This document shows, piece by piece, positions 40,601-53,000 of a stretch of 64,000 nucleotides of DNA. The stretch lies in the NCBI RefSeq assembly GCF_000002075.1, contig NW_004797603.1, forward strand, positions 274,594 through 338,593. The letters are read 5' to 3'. Numbering within the stretch: the stretch's first letter is position 1; each line of letters starts with the position of its first letter. The notes under the pieces were generated by a model. It saw only the letters and a list, made by a program, of their open reading frames with translations. It made no database searches and was not told where the DNA came from. A program made the translations under genes and the position numbers. The stretch is from Aplysia californica (Eukaryota > Mollusca > Gastropoda > Aplysiida > Aplysiidae).

Positions 40601-43600
40601 GTACACCTTCCTCGTGGGCAAGCCTCCGTTTGACACGGACGCTGTAAAGAGCACGCTCAATAGAGTGATCCTTGCAGAGTATCACCTCCCGGACCACTTA
40701 AGTGCTGCTGCCAAAGACCTCATACAGGCTCTGTTACGTAAGAATCCAAAGGATCGTCTCCCTTTAAGAGGTAAGTCTTGAATCTTTGAATGGCACAGAT
40801 TTAACCATTATGTTGTAGTTTTAATAATATTAATGGGAATTTATATTGTACCTATTCTCTAGAAGAAGGCTCAAAGTGCTGTACGATGCAGAATTATCGC
40901 TCAACTGAACTGACAAATCAAAAGACAGAAACTGCACATTATAAGACTGTTTAACAGCACAAATACACACACACACACTCTCATGCATTACCACAGACAA
41001 AATTTACTGGAAGGGGACTGTATTGCACAGATGATTGATCATTATGTGAATGTGGTGTTTGTTTTCTGAAATGCAATACTTTATTTTAAGTCCAGTCTGT
41101 AGCTGAGGTCATTTCCAAATGCATTGTTATGTTGGAGCATATTTTTAAAACTTTGATTTTGACGTTCTCGTTTCTTAGATAGCATAGCAATGACCCTTTT
41201 GGTTTTTGTCCTGATTCCCAGAGATACTGATCCACCCTTTCATGATAATGAAGACAAGCAAATCGAAAAAAGTATCGCAGCAGGTGAGTCATAAGGCTTG
41301 GGTGATATTTTTGTTGTTGTCTCTTTTGCGCTTCTGTAAGTTATAATGGATGTGGGGGGGGGGGGCTATGTGTGCGATTGCTGGTGTATGTACAGGCCAT
41401 CTCTTTCTTTCGTTTGCTAAGTTACCAAGTCAAAGCTGAGGCTGGGCCCAATGCAGAGAGTAATAATAATAATGTAGATCATTTCTATAGTGAACATATC
41501 TCTTGGCGCTTTTCATAAAAATGCATGTACGAACAATATTCACACACATACACACTCACACTCAATTTTGTCACTTTCATAAGTATATGTATTTGCTTTT
41601 TTATTCTTGCTAATGAGCGCATGCGCTGCTACATCTACTGCTTTCCTGTTAGTTTTGTTTTTATCCTTTTCTGTTAGTAGGCCTCAGAGAATTTATTACT
41701 GATATTACTGTAAGTTGCGAAGCCCCATCTCAGCTCTGTATATCTGAGGGAGTTGATTGATTGCTCATAAATACATAAATCATACTTCTGTTCCTGCTTT
41801 TGTCTATGTTAATTATATCTAGTCATGATTTTTTTCAGAGCAGTTTCTCATTTATGGTCTTTTTCTTGTTGTTGTCATTCCTTTCTGTAATGCAAACAGG
41901 TCATTGATCAATGCTCTTGTGTGAATTCTACAACAACCTTACTCTCAAAAGCATTTCCCACGCAGTACATGGCCCTCATTGTGTCAGTGTGCCGCCGTGA
42001 CGTTAGCTAGGTAGTTAGTGGGTGCTCTGGGGGGGGGGGGTTGTTTGCTCCTGAGTCCTTACAAACATCTATATTCCTTTTCTCTCCCCTTCTTCTCTTT
42101 GAAATGTTCTCTCTTGCAACAGTTCTAATCTTCAGCGCTTATATGACCCAATTATGTTGGAAGTGCCGTACAATTCTTACCCATCCTAAAAAAGAAAAAA
42201 AACCAACTGTAGACACAAGAATAAATATGAGTTGTTTTGTGATTGGTGGCTTTCACCAGATGTCGGAGATGTCTCTGGACAGCGGCAGAGGCACCATCTC
42301 GTCCAACACCACAGGCAGTAGTGGGGCAGGGCGAGGCATGAGGCCCATGCCTGCCTACCCCCTGCGATACGCGGCCCAGCACGCCCCACAAATCGCGGAG
42401 ACGGAGGAGTCTCGGCACAGCCACGACTCGGGCTCCGAGAGCCAAGCTGGGAACACCTGGTACAGTCACAGCTCGGCCAGCAGTGCAGCCGAACGTCACC
42501 CCCCTAGCCCACCAGTCAGGGAGAGGGACAGGTGTGTTGGAGCAAAGTTAGTACTACTTGGCCGAGGCACCAATTTCAAGGATAAAACCGGCGATCTGGA
42601 TTGTCCGGGTTTTGCCAGGCTTCAGACTGTTTTTCGCAAAGTTTTTATTATATTTCAATGTCTTTGTGCATTCCATATTGCACTTGATGCAAAGTTAGCC
42701 TTGATTCAAGATGTTTTAGACCTTATGATTTGTAAATTTACAGTTCCATGAACCCGTTTCCACAGGGTCCAAAAAGTTCAGGATTTTTTTCATAGTTGAA
42801 ATTAGTGTCCATGTTGCACATGCTTTCTGATAAGGCCAAACCCAAAGCTATTGTTGCTGCATATTCTGTCTTGCCTTAATGCTCTTTAAAATTATCTTGT
42901 TGTTTGATATGCCATAATTATATTGTGGTATGTTGGGACATTTTGTTTATCTTTTTATCCACTTGTTATGTTGTAATTTCTTGTCAAGTTACCAGTTGGT
43001 GACCTAATTTTTAGGGTGATACATTTCAATTTGATTATTTACTTTCCAAATCAAATATTACTGTTTTTAAGAAATAGAAGTAGAATTTAATTATCTATGG
43101 TGTGATTTATAGAAAACTTTGAAAGCGCTGTAGTTCTGAAAAAATTATATAGAAAGTTGTAATACAGTCAAGATTTGTTCTGTTTCATTTCTCCCTCAGT
43201 GAAACGGAGGAGGAGCTTCGTAGGACTCACATAGCCATGAAAGACAGAGAGAGGGCAACTGCTGCCCGACGGCTAGACCCCAGACCTGAAGGACATAGAC
43301 GAGAGCCACCCGATGGGGGCTCGGACACACATAAAAAACTAGACTCGGTGGGTCATTTATTTAGGAAATTTAGAAAAACTGTTTATGGGCACTAAGCAAA
43401 GAGGTTGTATTTAGTAAAAGATTTTGTGGCAGTGATTTCCCCCAGGTAAATGAATGGGGGCTGCGTGTGCCCACTCTGGGACGCTGAACCTCAAGGGCAA
43501 GACATGCGCAGTTCAACAGACAAGTGAGTACTCTTCGAGACTCACGTAGAGGCGTCTCGACTGACTAAGGAAGAAATCTTCAAATTGCACTGAAATATGG

Positions 43601-46600
43601 GGTCTGGGCGGTGTTTTATATACTAGAGCTTGTGGGGAGCTGGGTGCAGGCTGAAATTATTCATGTAAGTGGGGACTCGCCAGCCATGCCTTTGAGGGTG
43701 GAAGGCCCCCATGTCTTACATGTGTTACGTCACTGCCGCAAGCTCTAGTATTATATATATATATCCTCTTTGGTACTAAGCTATTTATTTCTCCCTGTAG
43801 TCATTGGCATGGTGCTGTAAAGTTCCATTCTTTTACTCAGCACAAGTGTTTTGGCAGCATCTTGCAAGACTTCACTTGTTGTAAGGTTGTGTGTCCTTTT
43901 CCCATTCCTGTTGTGTATGTAAATGATGTTAAATAAATACCATAAGAGTGCATATCCCCTCTTGACAGCAAGTGCTGTGCAATTTACACTATTTTAACCC
44001 TCTAGCGTGTAACCCGGGAGAAACCGGGACTAAAAATAGAACCGCTACGCGTTTAACCCGGGAGAAACCGGGCGAGATCTGACCCCACGCTGCACGGCCG
44101 ACCCAGGAGAAACCGGGACGACACACCCCCGTGCATTCAATTTAACTTCTAACCACAAAGAATGACTTCCCGTGTCTTTAAATAGTCATGATGTCATCTA
44201 GGATATTATGGGATACCTCCGGTCCAAATAAACCGCTAAACAGCTGGGGTTGAACGGTTTGCGCGTCTTTCAAAACACTCGCTGTTTCGTGACTCTGACT
44301 ATCAGCTGCTCCGACCGACGTTCTCTACCTATCTACTGCTTTTTGAAAACACCACACGATGGAGGAAGACAGAAGAAGTGACACAGAGCTTGATGCTGAG
44401 TCTGACATTGATGTTATAGACACGGAGGATGCTGTATTTGATGAGTAGGTAAGTGAAAAGTGAGTTTTTTGTTGTTGTGTGCTGGGAGAGGTGGACTGGA
44501 GATAGGCACACACAGAGGTCAACTAACAGCTCGCTATGGAGCATGATGCTTCATCTATTCCTAGAAATGCTACACTTGAATTTCATTTAGATCTAGGTCT
44601 AGATCTAGTTCTCATGTTGAGAATGTACTGTTTCTAATAGTTCATAGATTATATTATTTATATCTAGATTACCTGGGTCTAGAATTTTTTTCAAGACCTA
44701 AATCTAGCAGCCTTCCATGGTCAACTTTCTTGCTCTTTGTTCTTTCACTAGAATTCTAAGCCTACTGTTTACTTTGTGCCAAGTGCTCTACCTTCAGAAT
44801 GACAATTACAATTCCATTGTACATTGGTTATATTTATAGATCTATACCTTTAGTTTTTTCGTTGCGAACATTATACTTGTACTTGGATCTAGATCTAGAT
44901 TCTAGATCTAGATATCTAGTACTACACTTTGAACTAAATCTAGATCTAATCTAGTCTTTTCCGTGGCGAACATTCTTTGTTTTTTCACTTGCTTTTATTC
45001 GTGCGACTGCTCTACTTTCAGACTGACTAAATTATTACAATTCTATTGTACATGGTGTATCTTTTGTTTTGTATGAGAACTTACACCTGGATCTAGATCT
45101 AGTACTACACACTTTGAACTAGATCTAGATCTAGATTTAGTTAGTCAATCATGTTCATGGTCAACCTTCTTTGAACATTCTTTCACTTTTGCTGTTTTCT
45201 TTGTGCCAACTGCTATACTTTCACTCTGACAATTACAAAATTATTTTACTTGTGTCTTATCTTCTGTTTACTCTTTTATTTTTCTGCAGCCTGAGGCTGG
45301 TGATNNNNNNNNNNNNNNNNNNNNNNNNNNNNNNNNNNNNNNNNNNNNNNNNNNNNNNNNNNNNNNNNNNNNNNNNNNNNNNNNNNNNNNNNNNNNNNNN
45401 NNNNNNNNNNNNNNNNNNNNNNNNNNNNNNNNNNNNNNNNNNNNNNNNNNNNNNNNNNNNNNNNNNNNNNNNNNNNNNNNNNNNNNNNNNNNNNNNNNNN
45501 NNNNNNNNNNNNNNNNNNNNNNNNNNNNNNNNNNNNNNNNNNNNNNNNNNNNNNNNNNNNNNNNNNNNNNNNNNNNNNNNNNNNNNNNNNNNNNNNNNNN
45601 NNNNNNNNNNNNNNNNNNNNNNNNNNNNNNNNNNNNNNNNNNNNNNNNNNNNNNNNNNNNNNNNNNNNNNNNNNNNNNNNNNNNNNNNNNNNNNNNNNNN
45701 NNNNNNNNNNNNNNNNNNNNNNNNNNNNNNNNNNNNNNNNNNNNNNNNNNNNNNNNNNNNNNNNNNNNNNNNNNNNNNNNNNNNNNNNNNNNNNNNNNNN
45801 NNNNNNNNNNNNNNNNNNNNNNNNNNNNNNNNNNNNNNNNNNNNNNNNNNNNNNNNNNNNNNNNNNNNNNNNNNNNNNNNNNNNNNNNNNNNNNNNNNNN
45901 NNNNNNNNNNNNNNNNNNNNNNNNNNNNNNNNNNNNNNNNNNNNNNNNNNNNNNNNNNNNNNNNNNNNNNNNNNNNNNNNNNNNNNNNNNNNNNNNNNNN
46001 NNNNNNNNNNNNNNNNNNNNNNNNNNNNNNNNNNNNNNNNNNNNNNNNNNNNNNNNNNNNNNNNNNNNNNNNNNNNNTGGGTTTTTTAATTCTTTGGACA
46101 TCGCTGTGCATTTGTGTGCAAACAATACATATATGTGTGGCACCATCATGACAAACAGGAAAGGGCTCCCTCCACTGATGAAGACAAAACTAAAAACTAG
46201 GGGAGATGTGAGGCAACTTCAAAAGGGCAATCTTGTTGCCACGTTACATCATGACAAGAGAACAATTTGTGTATTATCGTCAAATCAGATTGCTGGTGTT
46301 GCAGCAGATGGTCGGCCCCACTCACTTATCGACTACAACAAGTACATGGGTGGGGTCGACAAGTTCGACCAACAACTCTCGTACTACCCCGTTGGGAGAC
46401 CTGGCAAAAAATGGTGGAGGTACATCGTTTGGCACCTCATCAACGCCTCCATCTATAATGCGTATGTGTGTTGGAGCCACACTCCTCGTGACTATGTCGC
46501 AGCAAAGGGGTACGATCACTTGAGCTTCCGTGTAGATGTTGCCGAGGCTCTGGTGAATGGTTTTAGCTCGAGGAAACTCCCCGGACGGCCTGCAACTATC

Positions 46601-49600
46601 CAGGGGACTGTGGCCCCGGAGAGTTTCCAACGGCATCACTTCACTCGTATTGCTGGGCGGCCTAAACAGTGTGTTTTGTGTAGTTTAGAAGCGAGGAAAA
46701 CTCCAAAAGGCCGTCCAGTAGAAACGAGCTACAAATGCAAATTTTGTGAAGTTGCCCTCTGTAAAGTCATATGTTTTGGAAGGTACCATGAACTTGGCCT
46801 TGCCGTCCACAGGGCTTCTACGAGAACACAGAGAGTGACATTTTTTATCTTACCTGTAATGTATTTTTATACAGTTTACTTTGATTTTTTTTTTTCAATG
46901 TGTGTAGTATTAGTAGTATGTGAATTGGTGTTGTGTGCAAAAAGTTTATAGTGTTGTGAAATTGTTATATATGTGGACTTCGCAAGAACTGTACTGTAAG
47001 TTGGTTTTTACATTATTAAACTTTTCCTTTATTTCAATCCTTAGTTTTTCTTTCTCTGACTTTATACTTTATTGTAATTGTTGTTCTTTGATTGGGTATG
47101 CCATAAGGCCAGCTGGTATCATGTAATATGAACTAGTCTATTATTACTATTGCTCGGTGAAGATGACACTGCCGTGGGTATATCTGGCTCTTTATTTGGT
47201 ATGGGTTGGGATTTTTCAAAGCCATTCAATGACTTAGCACCCAGGTGGTGATGAACTATAAATTCTGTGGTCCTGCCTCTTAAAAACTGGTTTAGAGGTA
47301 CAAATGCTTGTCATATATATCCACATTGTGACATGACAACATATTTGCACTTATAGGTGTGAATCAATGTGCTATAAATCTAATGCACACAAAAATAACA
47401 CTTTTTAAATGACAGAATGTCATAGAGCATTCATTTCTCTGTTGTCATGAGAAATTTGAAAGTTGTAGATTGTATAGTGCATTTTAAATACATTTTTTCC
47501 TGAACCACCCTAGACAAAGCTGCCAGAAGCCAAAATAATGTAAACACACAAGGCAAGGTCAGCTGGGCAGGAAGTGGAACAGTGCAGTAGACATGGCTTA
47601 TCAGTTATCTGCCCACTATAGGGTTAATACCCCATCTGACCCTAGACCACTCAGAAACATTCTCGGTATCCTGGTGCAAGCAGCTGATGTATAAAGGATT
47701 CTTCTTCCAAATTTTTCTGCAAGCTGCAATGCAATTGTTGGGCTATGTTTTCTGGCTCCCATGAAGAAAAAGTGTTCTGTGTAGGAGAAAAAAAATTGTG
47801 GAAATATTCAGAGGGAAAGAGAAAGAAGAGCTTGTTGAATGTATATTTCTTTCCTTTTCCTCTGCTTGGTTGCACTTTATCATCATTATTATTATTCTCT
47901 GCTTAACTCAAAGCTCGCTTAAATGACTTAATGCAATTGTGAGCTCCGAAAAACTTTTACCAAATTGAAAGTAGCTCAAAACGGAATGTGGTAACTGGAA
48001 TGTGCATTTTTATGCATTTCAGGGGAATAGGGATGGCATGGGTGTGACTAAAACAAAACGCAGCCCGGATGGTGAGAGGTACAAAGACCGGCAGATAGGG
48101 CAAGCGTTTGACCCCAGCAAGTACGAGGACAAGGTCGGCGGAACCTTCCAGAACTCGCCCAGCTCCAGCTCGTGGTCGGTCTCGGGCTCGATGCACAGCG
48201 CCCCTGCTGGCAGCCTCTACGAGCAGCACATTCAGCTTTTGGCGTCAGCCGCGCCGGGCAACGTGGTGAGCAGCACAGAGAGAAGCTGCGGGGGCCAGCC
48301 CCCACCCACCCTGCTCCCCGAGGCCCCCCGCCGGCCGCGACCCCCGGCCCACAACCCCGGTTCGGTCATGGTGGACCAGAGCGAGGTAGACTTCAGCCTG
48401 AACACCACCAAGAAAGTGCTGGATTTTGACTCGGACTCGAGAGTGAACAGCCTGTACGGCTCACAGGCTCCTCAGGGGGGAGGGGGAGGTGGAGGCGGGG
48501 AACAGATGTACTTTGACCCGGCTGATCCGGACAGCAGACAGACCCAGGAGCTGCTCTACAAGGTTCACAACTACCTGGGCCAGCAGTGCAGGGAAGGGAA
48601 GAAGACGACTGACAGTGTCCCGGTGCAAGTAAGCAAATTTTAATCATTCTTGCCTGTATTTTTCTCAAAAGAAATGCGTATTATAACATCAGAGAGTAGA
48701 GCTGGGTCGCGAGAACGGAGCTGAATGGCCACTCTTCACTGCGGATCGCGATTCACTTCAGCGAAACAGTATCGCCTTCTAATTCACTCCCCTGTCGCTG
48801 TCACCCCAGCGGCTTGTTTGTAACCTACTGCTGGGTTGTGAGTCGAGTCACGAGCGCAAAAACGGAACGGAACACTTAGTATGGCTCCCCTTATTTTACA
48901 AAAGATGGTATAGTCCAACCCCCCCCTATTAAAACAAAATGAACGGGTTCCAACCTATAGACAGATAAAATTTTATGGAGCCATTGTTTTAGCGAATCAA
49001 GGTGGGGGGGGGTTATGGAGTCACTAATTGAGGTCAGTAGAGCAGCTCAACGAAGGGTGGGAGGCGGAGAGGATGGCGGGGAAACAAAAGTGGGACTCGC
49101 GAAGTGACGTTGATATGACACTGTTCTGTTCACGCATACAACGAGCCCGAGGCTTAGTGTTCCACGAGTGCTTGCAAACTCGCGATTCTTTGAAGCCGAC
49201 TGAATCACGAAACCGCCACTCTCAGATTTGACGAGAGAGAAAGTTTAAGAGAAGTCTAAAGACACATTTGTTCAACTTTTTCCTCCACCATAAAATTTGT
49301 ATGTTGTAATGTGTGTGGGTCTGGGGTTGTGTGTACGTATGTGTTGTTGTTGCTGCTGGTAAATAGTCTCATTATGTATATCTTTTGTCCTTTGATTTGT
49401 CAGGTAAGTTGAGAGATAACTGCATTGTACAGCACTCACACCCTCCAACTTAGAACACGACTGCCACAGTGATAAGTGACAGGGGTTGATGAATTCTCAG
49501 GAAGTACGGCATAGGTCGCTATTCATTCCTTTCTTTCTGCTATGCTGAAATTTTTCTTATGAAGTTTATAGTTGGCCAATTCTTGTTCCCTTTCATCTCA

Positions 49601-50004
49601 GGGTTTTCGTTAAAGAATTTACTGGTATATCTAATCTGTATTGGTTTCTTTTTTCGTTCACGAATGTTGTGTTTGTCTGAAACTTACTTTTGCAATTGTT
49701 GTTTCCCTTCAGTTCTCTAGTCCTGATGCTGCCCGAACACGGGTGCAGTTGTCGGAGAAAGAAGTTCAGCGCTGCGTTCTGGCCAGACCCGACCCGCGAC
49801 AGGACAGCCCACGTGGCAGCGGGGCCAACAGGTACCAGGGTCAGGGGAAGACCGACGGCGCGGACTGTGACAGTTTGACCAGTCCACTCAACACAGAGCG
49901 GCTCAGGCCTATCAGACAGCGGACCAAGAACGTAGTGGTAGGTAGTTCTAGTTTGTCGACTGTCACACGTCTCCTTTAAGAGTTAGAATTTATTCTTTAC
50001 GTTT

Positions 50005-50064
<60 letters not shown>

Positions 50065-53000
50065 CTGGCACTGTGACATCATCAGTGGTCAGCGATGTGG
50101 ACAGCATGCAGGAACTCAATACTCGCTCGGGAGGTCCTTGAATCGTGCTTATCGTGGGTTGTTGAAATGTCCCAGCAGATGTGTTTTGGCACGATAATTC
50201 TTTACATTGAAAGGGGGCCTCCAGTCATGGGGAAAAAGGCATCTCTCTCTGCTCAAGGCGAGAGCTTTGCAGTTTTAAAAACAGTTGTCTTCGCCTGAGA
50301 CCAGCTTTTACAGCATACTGGAATTTTTAAAAAATAATTTGCATGCATAAGAACGATGAAATCTGCTGTATCAATAATAATATAATATAACTGACAATGT
50401 ACACAATCTGATAGATAGAATCGCCAGATGTATCAATGATATAAGAAAATGGATGTTCAAGAACAAATTAAAATTAAATGAGGATAAGACCGAAATATTA
50501 TTTCTTCGTAGCAGCGCATGCAATGAAATCGACGATATCAGAATAAACATCAATGGCCACGAAATATCAGCCCAAACTAAAATAAAAAATTTAGGTGTGG
50601 TGCTAGATCAAGATATGTCAATGAAATACCATGTATCCAATCTTTGTAAAAATCTATATCTCCAGCTGAAGAAAATAGGGAGCATTAGAAAATATCTATC
50701 TGTTGGTGTCACCAAAACTTTAATAACATCACTTATATTGTCAAGGATTGATTATTGCAATTCCTTACTGGCTGGTGTACCTGATGAACAGTTACAACAA
50801 CTACAAAGAGTACAAAATATTGCTGCCAAAATAATTACTAAAAAACTAAAGCATGATCATGTGACTCCTATTTTAAAAGCATTACACCTGCTCCCAGTGA
50901 AAGAGCGCATCATATATAAAATCTGTTAAACTTGCTACAAGTGCTTAAATGATTTATCACCGGACTATCTAAAACAGCTTTTAACACCCTATGTGCCTCC
51001 TAGAACGCTCAGATCATCAAGTGACAAAACAACCCATGTTAAGCCTAAAATAAATTACAAATCATATGGCCAACGCTCTTTTTCATATTTTGCCCCACTT
51101 GTTTGGAATAGGCTTCCAAAAACTATCAGAGAAGCAGAAAATTTAGAAATTTTTAAGAAGAAACTAAAAGCATTTCTATTTTCATCATATTTCGATTAGA
51201 CAGAATCCATCCAAGCTGTAGATCGTTGTGAGTTTGTATGTGCGTATGTGCATATGTACGTATGTATGTGTGTGTGGTGCGTGCGTGAGTGAATGTGTTT
51301 GCACGAGTATGTAACACTATGTACCTTTAAAATTGATTTGTAAATCCATAATATGTATCATGTTAAGCGCATAGAGCATTGCATAAGTGGATATGCGCTA
51401 TATAAATGCAATCCATTATTATTATAATGACATCTACTCCTTTCAAGTGCCAGGCAATGAAAAAAAATTATTTTACTAAACATGTCGATTTTTAAAAGCA
51501 ATTATTTCTTATTATTCATTTCTCTAAAATTACAGGTGCACATCCTAGAGGACGGGTCTGTGTGTGTGGAGTTCCTCAAGCGCAAGGGACAGGAAGACAA
51601 AGTGATGGAGGTTTTGTCCATCTCGCACGATGGCTCGCAGGTGAGAATATATACTTTTAGGTATCGATGTGGAGTTGAGAATTATCGGGTGCTCTTGGCT
51701 GTTGATCGTGTGTATGATAAAGATCTGGATGGTCTTCTGTTGTTGCAATATTATGATTCATTTAAGTGTATGGAGTCCTGAAGCTGTGCTGCTATCATTT
51801 TTCCATGCTCTGACTGGTAGAATTTTATCAGTAAATAAACACTAATCTTCATGAAAAGAAAAATAGGGTCTAGATTCAATGCAAACTTTGATTTAGAAAA
51901 AACAAAAAAGAATGATACAATTGAAATTTTCTTAGACAGCCACACCTTGTCTAGGAGAATTGTAGCCATCTCAGACAGGTGAATGTTTTACACAGTGTCA
52001 TTATAATGTAAAAATAACGCAGGGGAGTAAATGGGAAGTGGCCGTTTGTGCAGGTGATGGTCTTATACAGGTATCCATTAGAGCAGGTGTGTGATTGGCG
52101 GGTGCTCTGGTGTGGTTTGCTTCTTCTTTCCTGTCAAATATCTATCGTCCTTATCGCCCCTTCTTTTTTATGTTTGTTACACTCTTGTAACACCTCTGAT
52201 CTTCTGGTGCTCATAAGAATCTTATGCAGTTGCGAGCGCCGTAAAACCTCAACTAAAACTAAGACTAACATTAGAGCAGGTTTGATTGTAAAATTGTTGT
52301 ACCGATGTGTTTTTTGTTCAGGTGCGAGTGTTTCAGCCGGAGGATGGGAAAGGGGTCGTCGTGGTGGAGCAGCCACCTCCCCAGCCAGACAGGTGTAAGA
52401 TGTTTGACTTCTCCTGCCTGCCTCAGAAATATGTCAAGAAATACTTGTATGCGGCCAGGTAAGTGTTTAGTGTACCTGTATTCAGCTAGGTAAGATTTTA
52501 TTGTACTTGTGTGCAGCTAGGTAAGTTTTTTTACTTCGGGGGGGGGGGGTGCGATTTGTGCCTAGATTTCTTGAAATGGTTAATGGTACTTAGAAATGTA
52601 TACTGTTTTCTCTGATGTGTTTTGTTCCTTGTTTCCTAAAAAAAAAGTATCATTCTTATCTCTCTTCTTTTTTTTTTTTTGTATGTTATTCTATAGTATC
52701 ACCTTTAACCTTTGGATTTTATATGACCTATTTGCGTTGCAAATGTTGTAACTCTTAACAAAACTGTTTAGTTATAAACCAACCATTTTCTTGGAATATG
52801 CAAGTGTAAATATTTTACACATTTTTAGTGAGTAATGTTTGGTTTCATAAATTTGAAATGTCTCATGCAGAAAATTGTAAGAACAATAGTCTAGCATGAT
52901 CATCATGAAATTTTTGGAACATGGAAATCTATTCATTTGTATAAATTTCACTCCACTTGCGTTTAAGATCCATAGAATGTATATTAATTGTTTAAAATTC

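Larger units (their letters stand above)
37645..41283 (+). other. PLK4: PLK4 exons 1-7: kinase domain (residues 1-315)
   Basis: Exons 37645-37785, 37888-37983, 38482-38577, 39203-39430, 39911-39999, 40538-40770 and 41222-41283. Glycine loop GKGAFACV at residues 56-63, ATP-anchoring Lys in VAIKM (K78), catalytic HRD Asp173, DFG Asp191, activation-loop Thr207 in HFTMCGTP (the human T170 equivalent), and the APE-region variant [20 protein letters not shown]. All catalytic residues are present, so the kinase should be active. Exon 1 has no known domain, but its donor ACA|GTAAGT is strong and keeps frame. Confidence 0.95.
43998..47623 (+). mobile_element. piggyBac DNA transposon in PLK4 intron 9
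   Basis: Both ends are visible. TTAA (43994-43997) precedes CCCTCTAGCGTG and the far end reads CACTATAGGG followed by TTAA (47624-47627); inverted, that end is CCCTATAGTGGG, giving terminal repeats agreeing at 9 of 12 positions and the TTAA target duplication that defines the superfamily. The element is 3626 bases as assembled, including the 773-base gap at 45305-46077. It encodes a transposase in the same direction as PLK4, apparently in two exons with an intron full of CTAGATCT repeats. Long open coding near the 3' end suggests a fairly young copy. Confidence 0.9.
42260..48628 (+). other. PLK4: PLK4 exons 8-10: degron and low-complexity linker (residues 316-657)
   Basis: Exons 42260-42531, 43200-43347 and 48023-48628. 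The linker is rich in Ser, Gly, Pro, Arg and His, as in other PLK4 proteins, and longer than human, which accounts for much of the extra length. Exon 10 (606 bases) is the largest and most GC-rich exon and includes an eight-Gly run in a GGGGGAGG-type stretch near 48474-48500. The 4.7-kb intron between exons 9 and 10 holds the piggyBac insertion and the large gap; an extra in-frame exon hidden in the gap cannot be excluded, but the phase is consistent without one. Confidence 0.9.

Noticed and set aside
42041-42751. 236-codon frame as a gene of its own
   Set aside because: Its middle is PLK4 exon 8 (42260-42531); the rest is a family A copy and intron read-through.
44008-44120. ACCCGGGAGAAACCGGG repeats as a host regulatory cluster
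   Set aside because: They lie just inside the piggyBac end, so subterminal transposase sites explain them better.
45171-46151. Three open frames of 284-326 codons on both strands
   Set aside because: They are open only because N cannot encode a stop; the real signal is the piggyBac 3' coding part.
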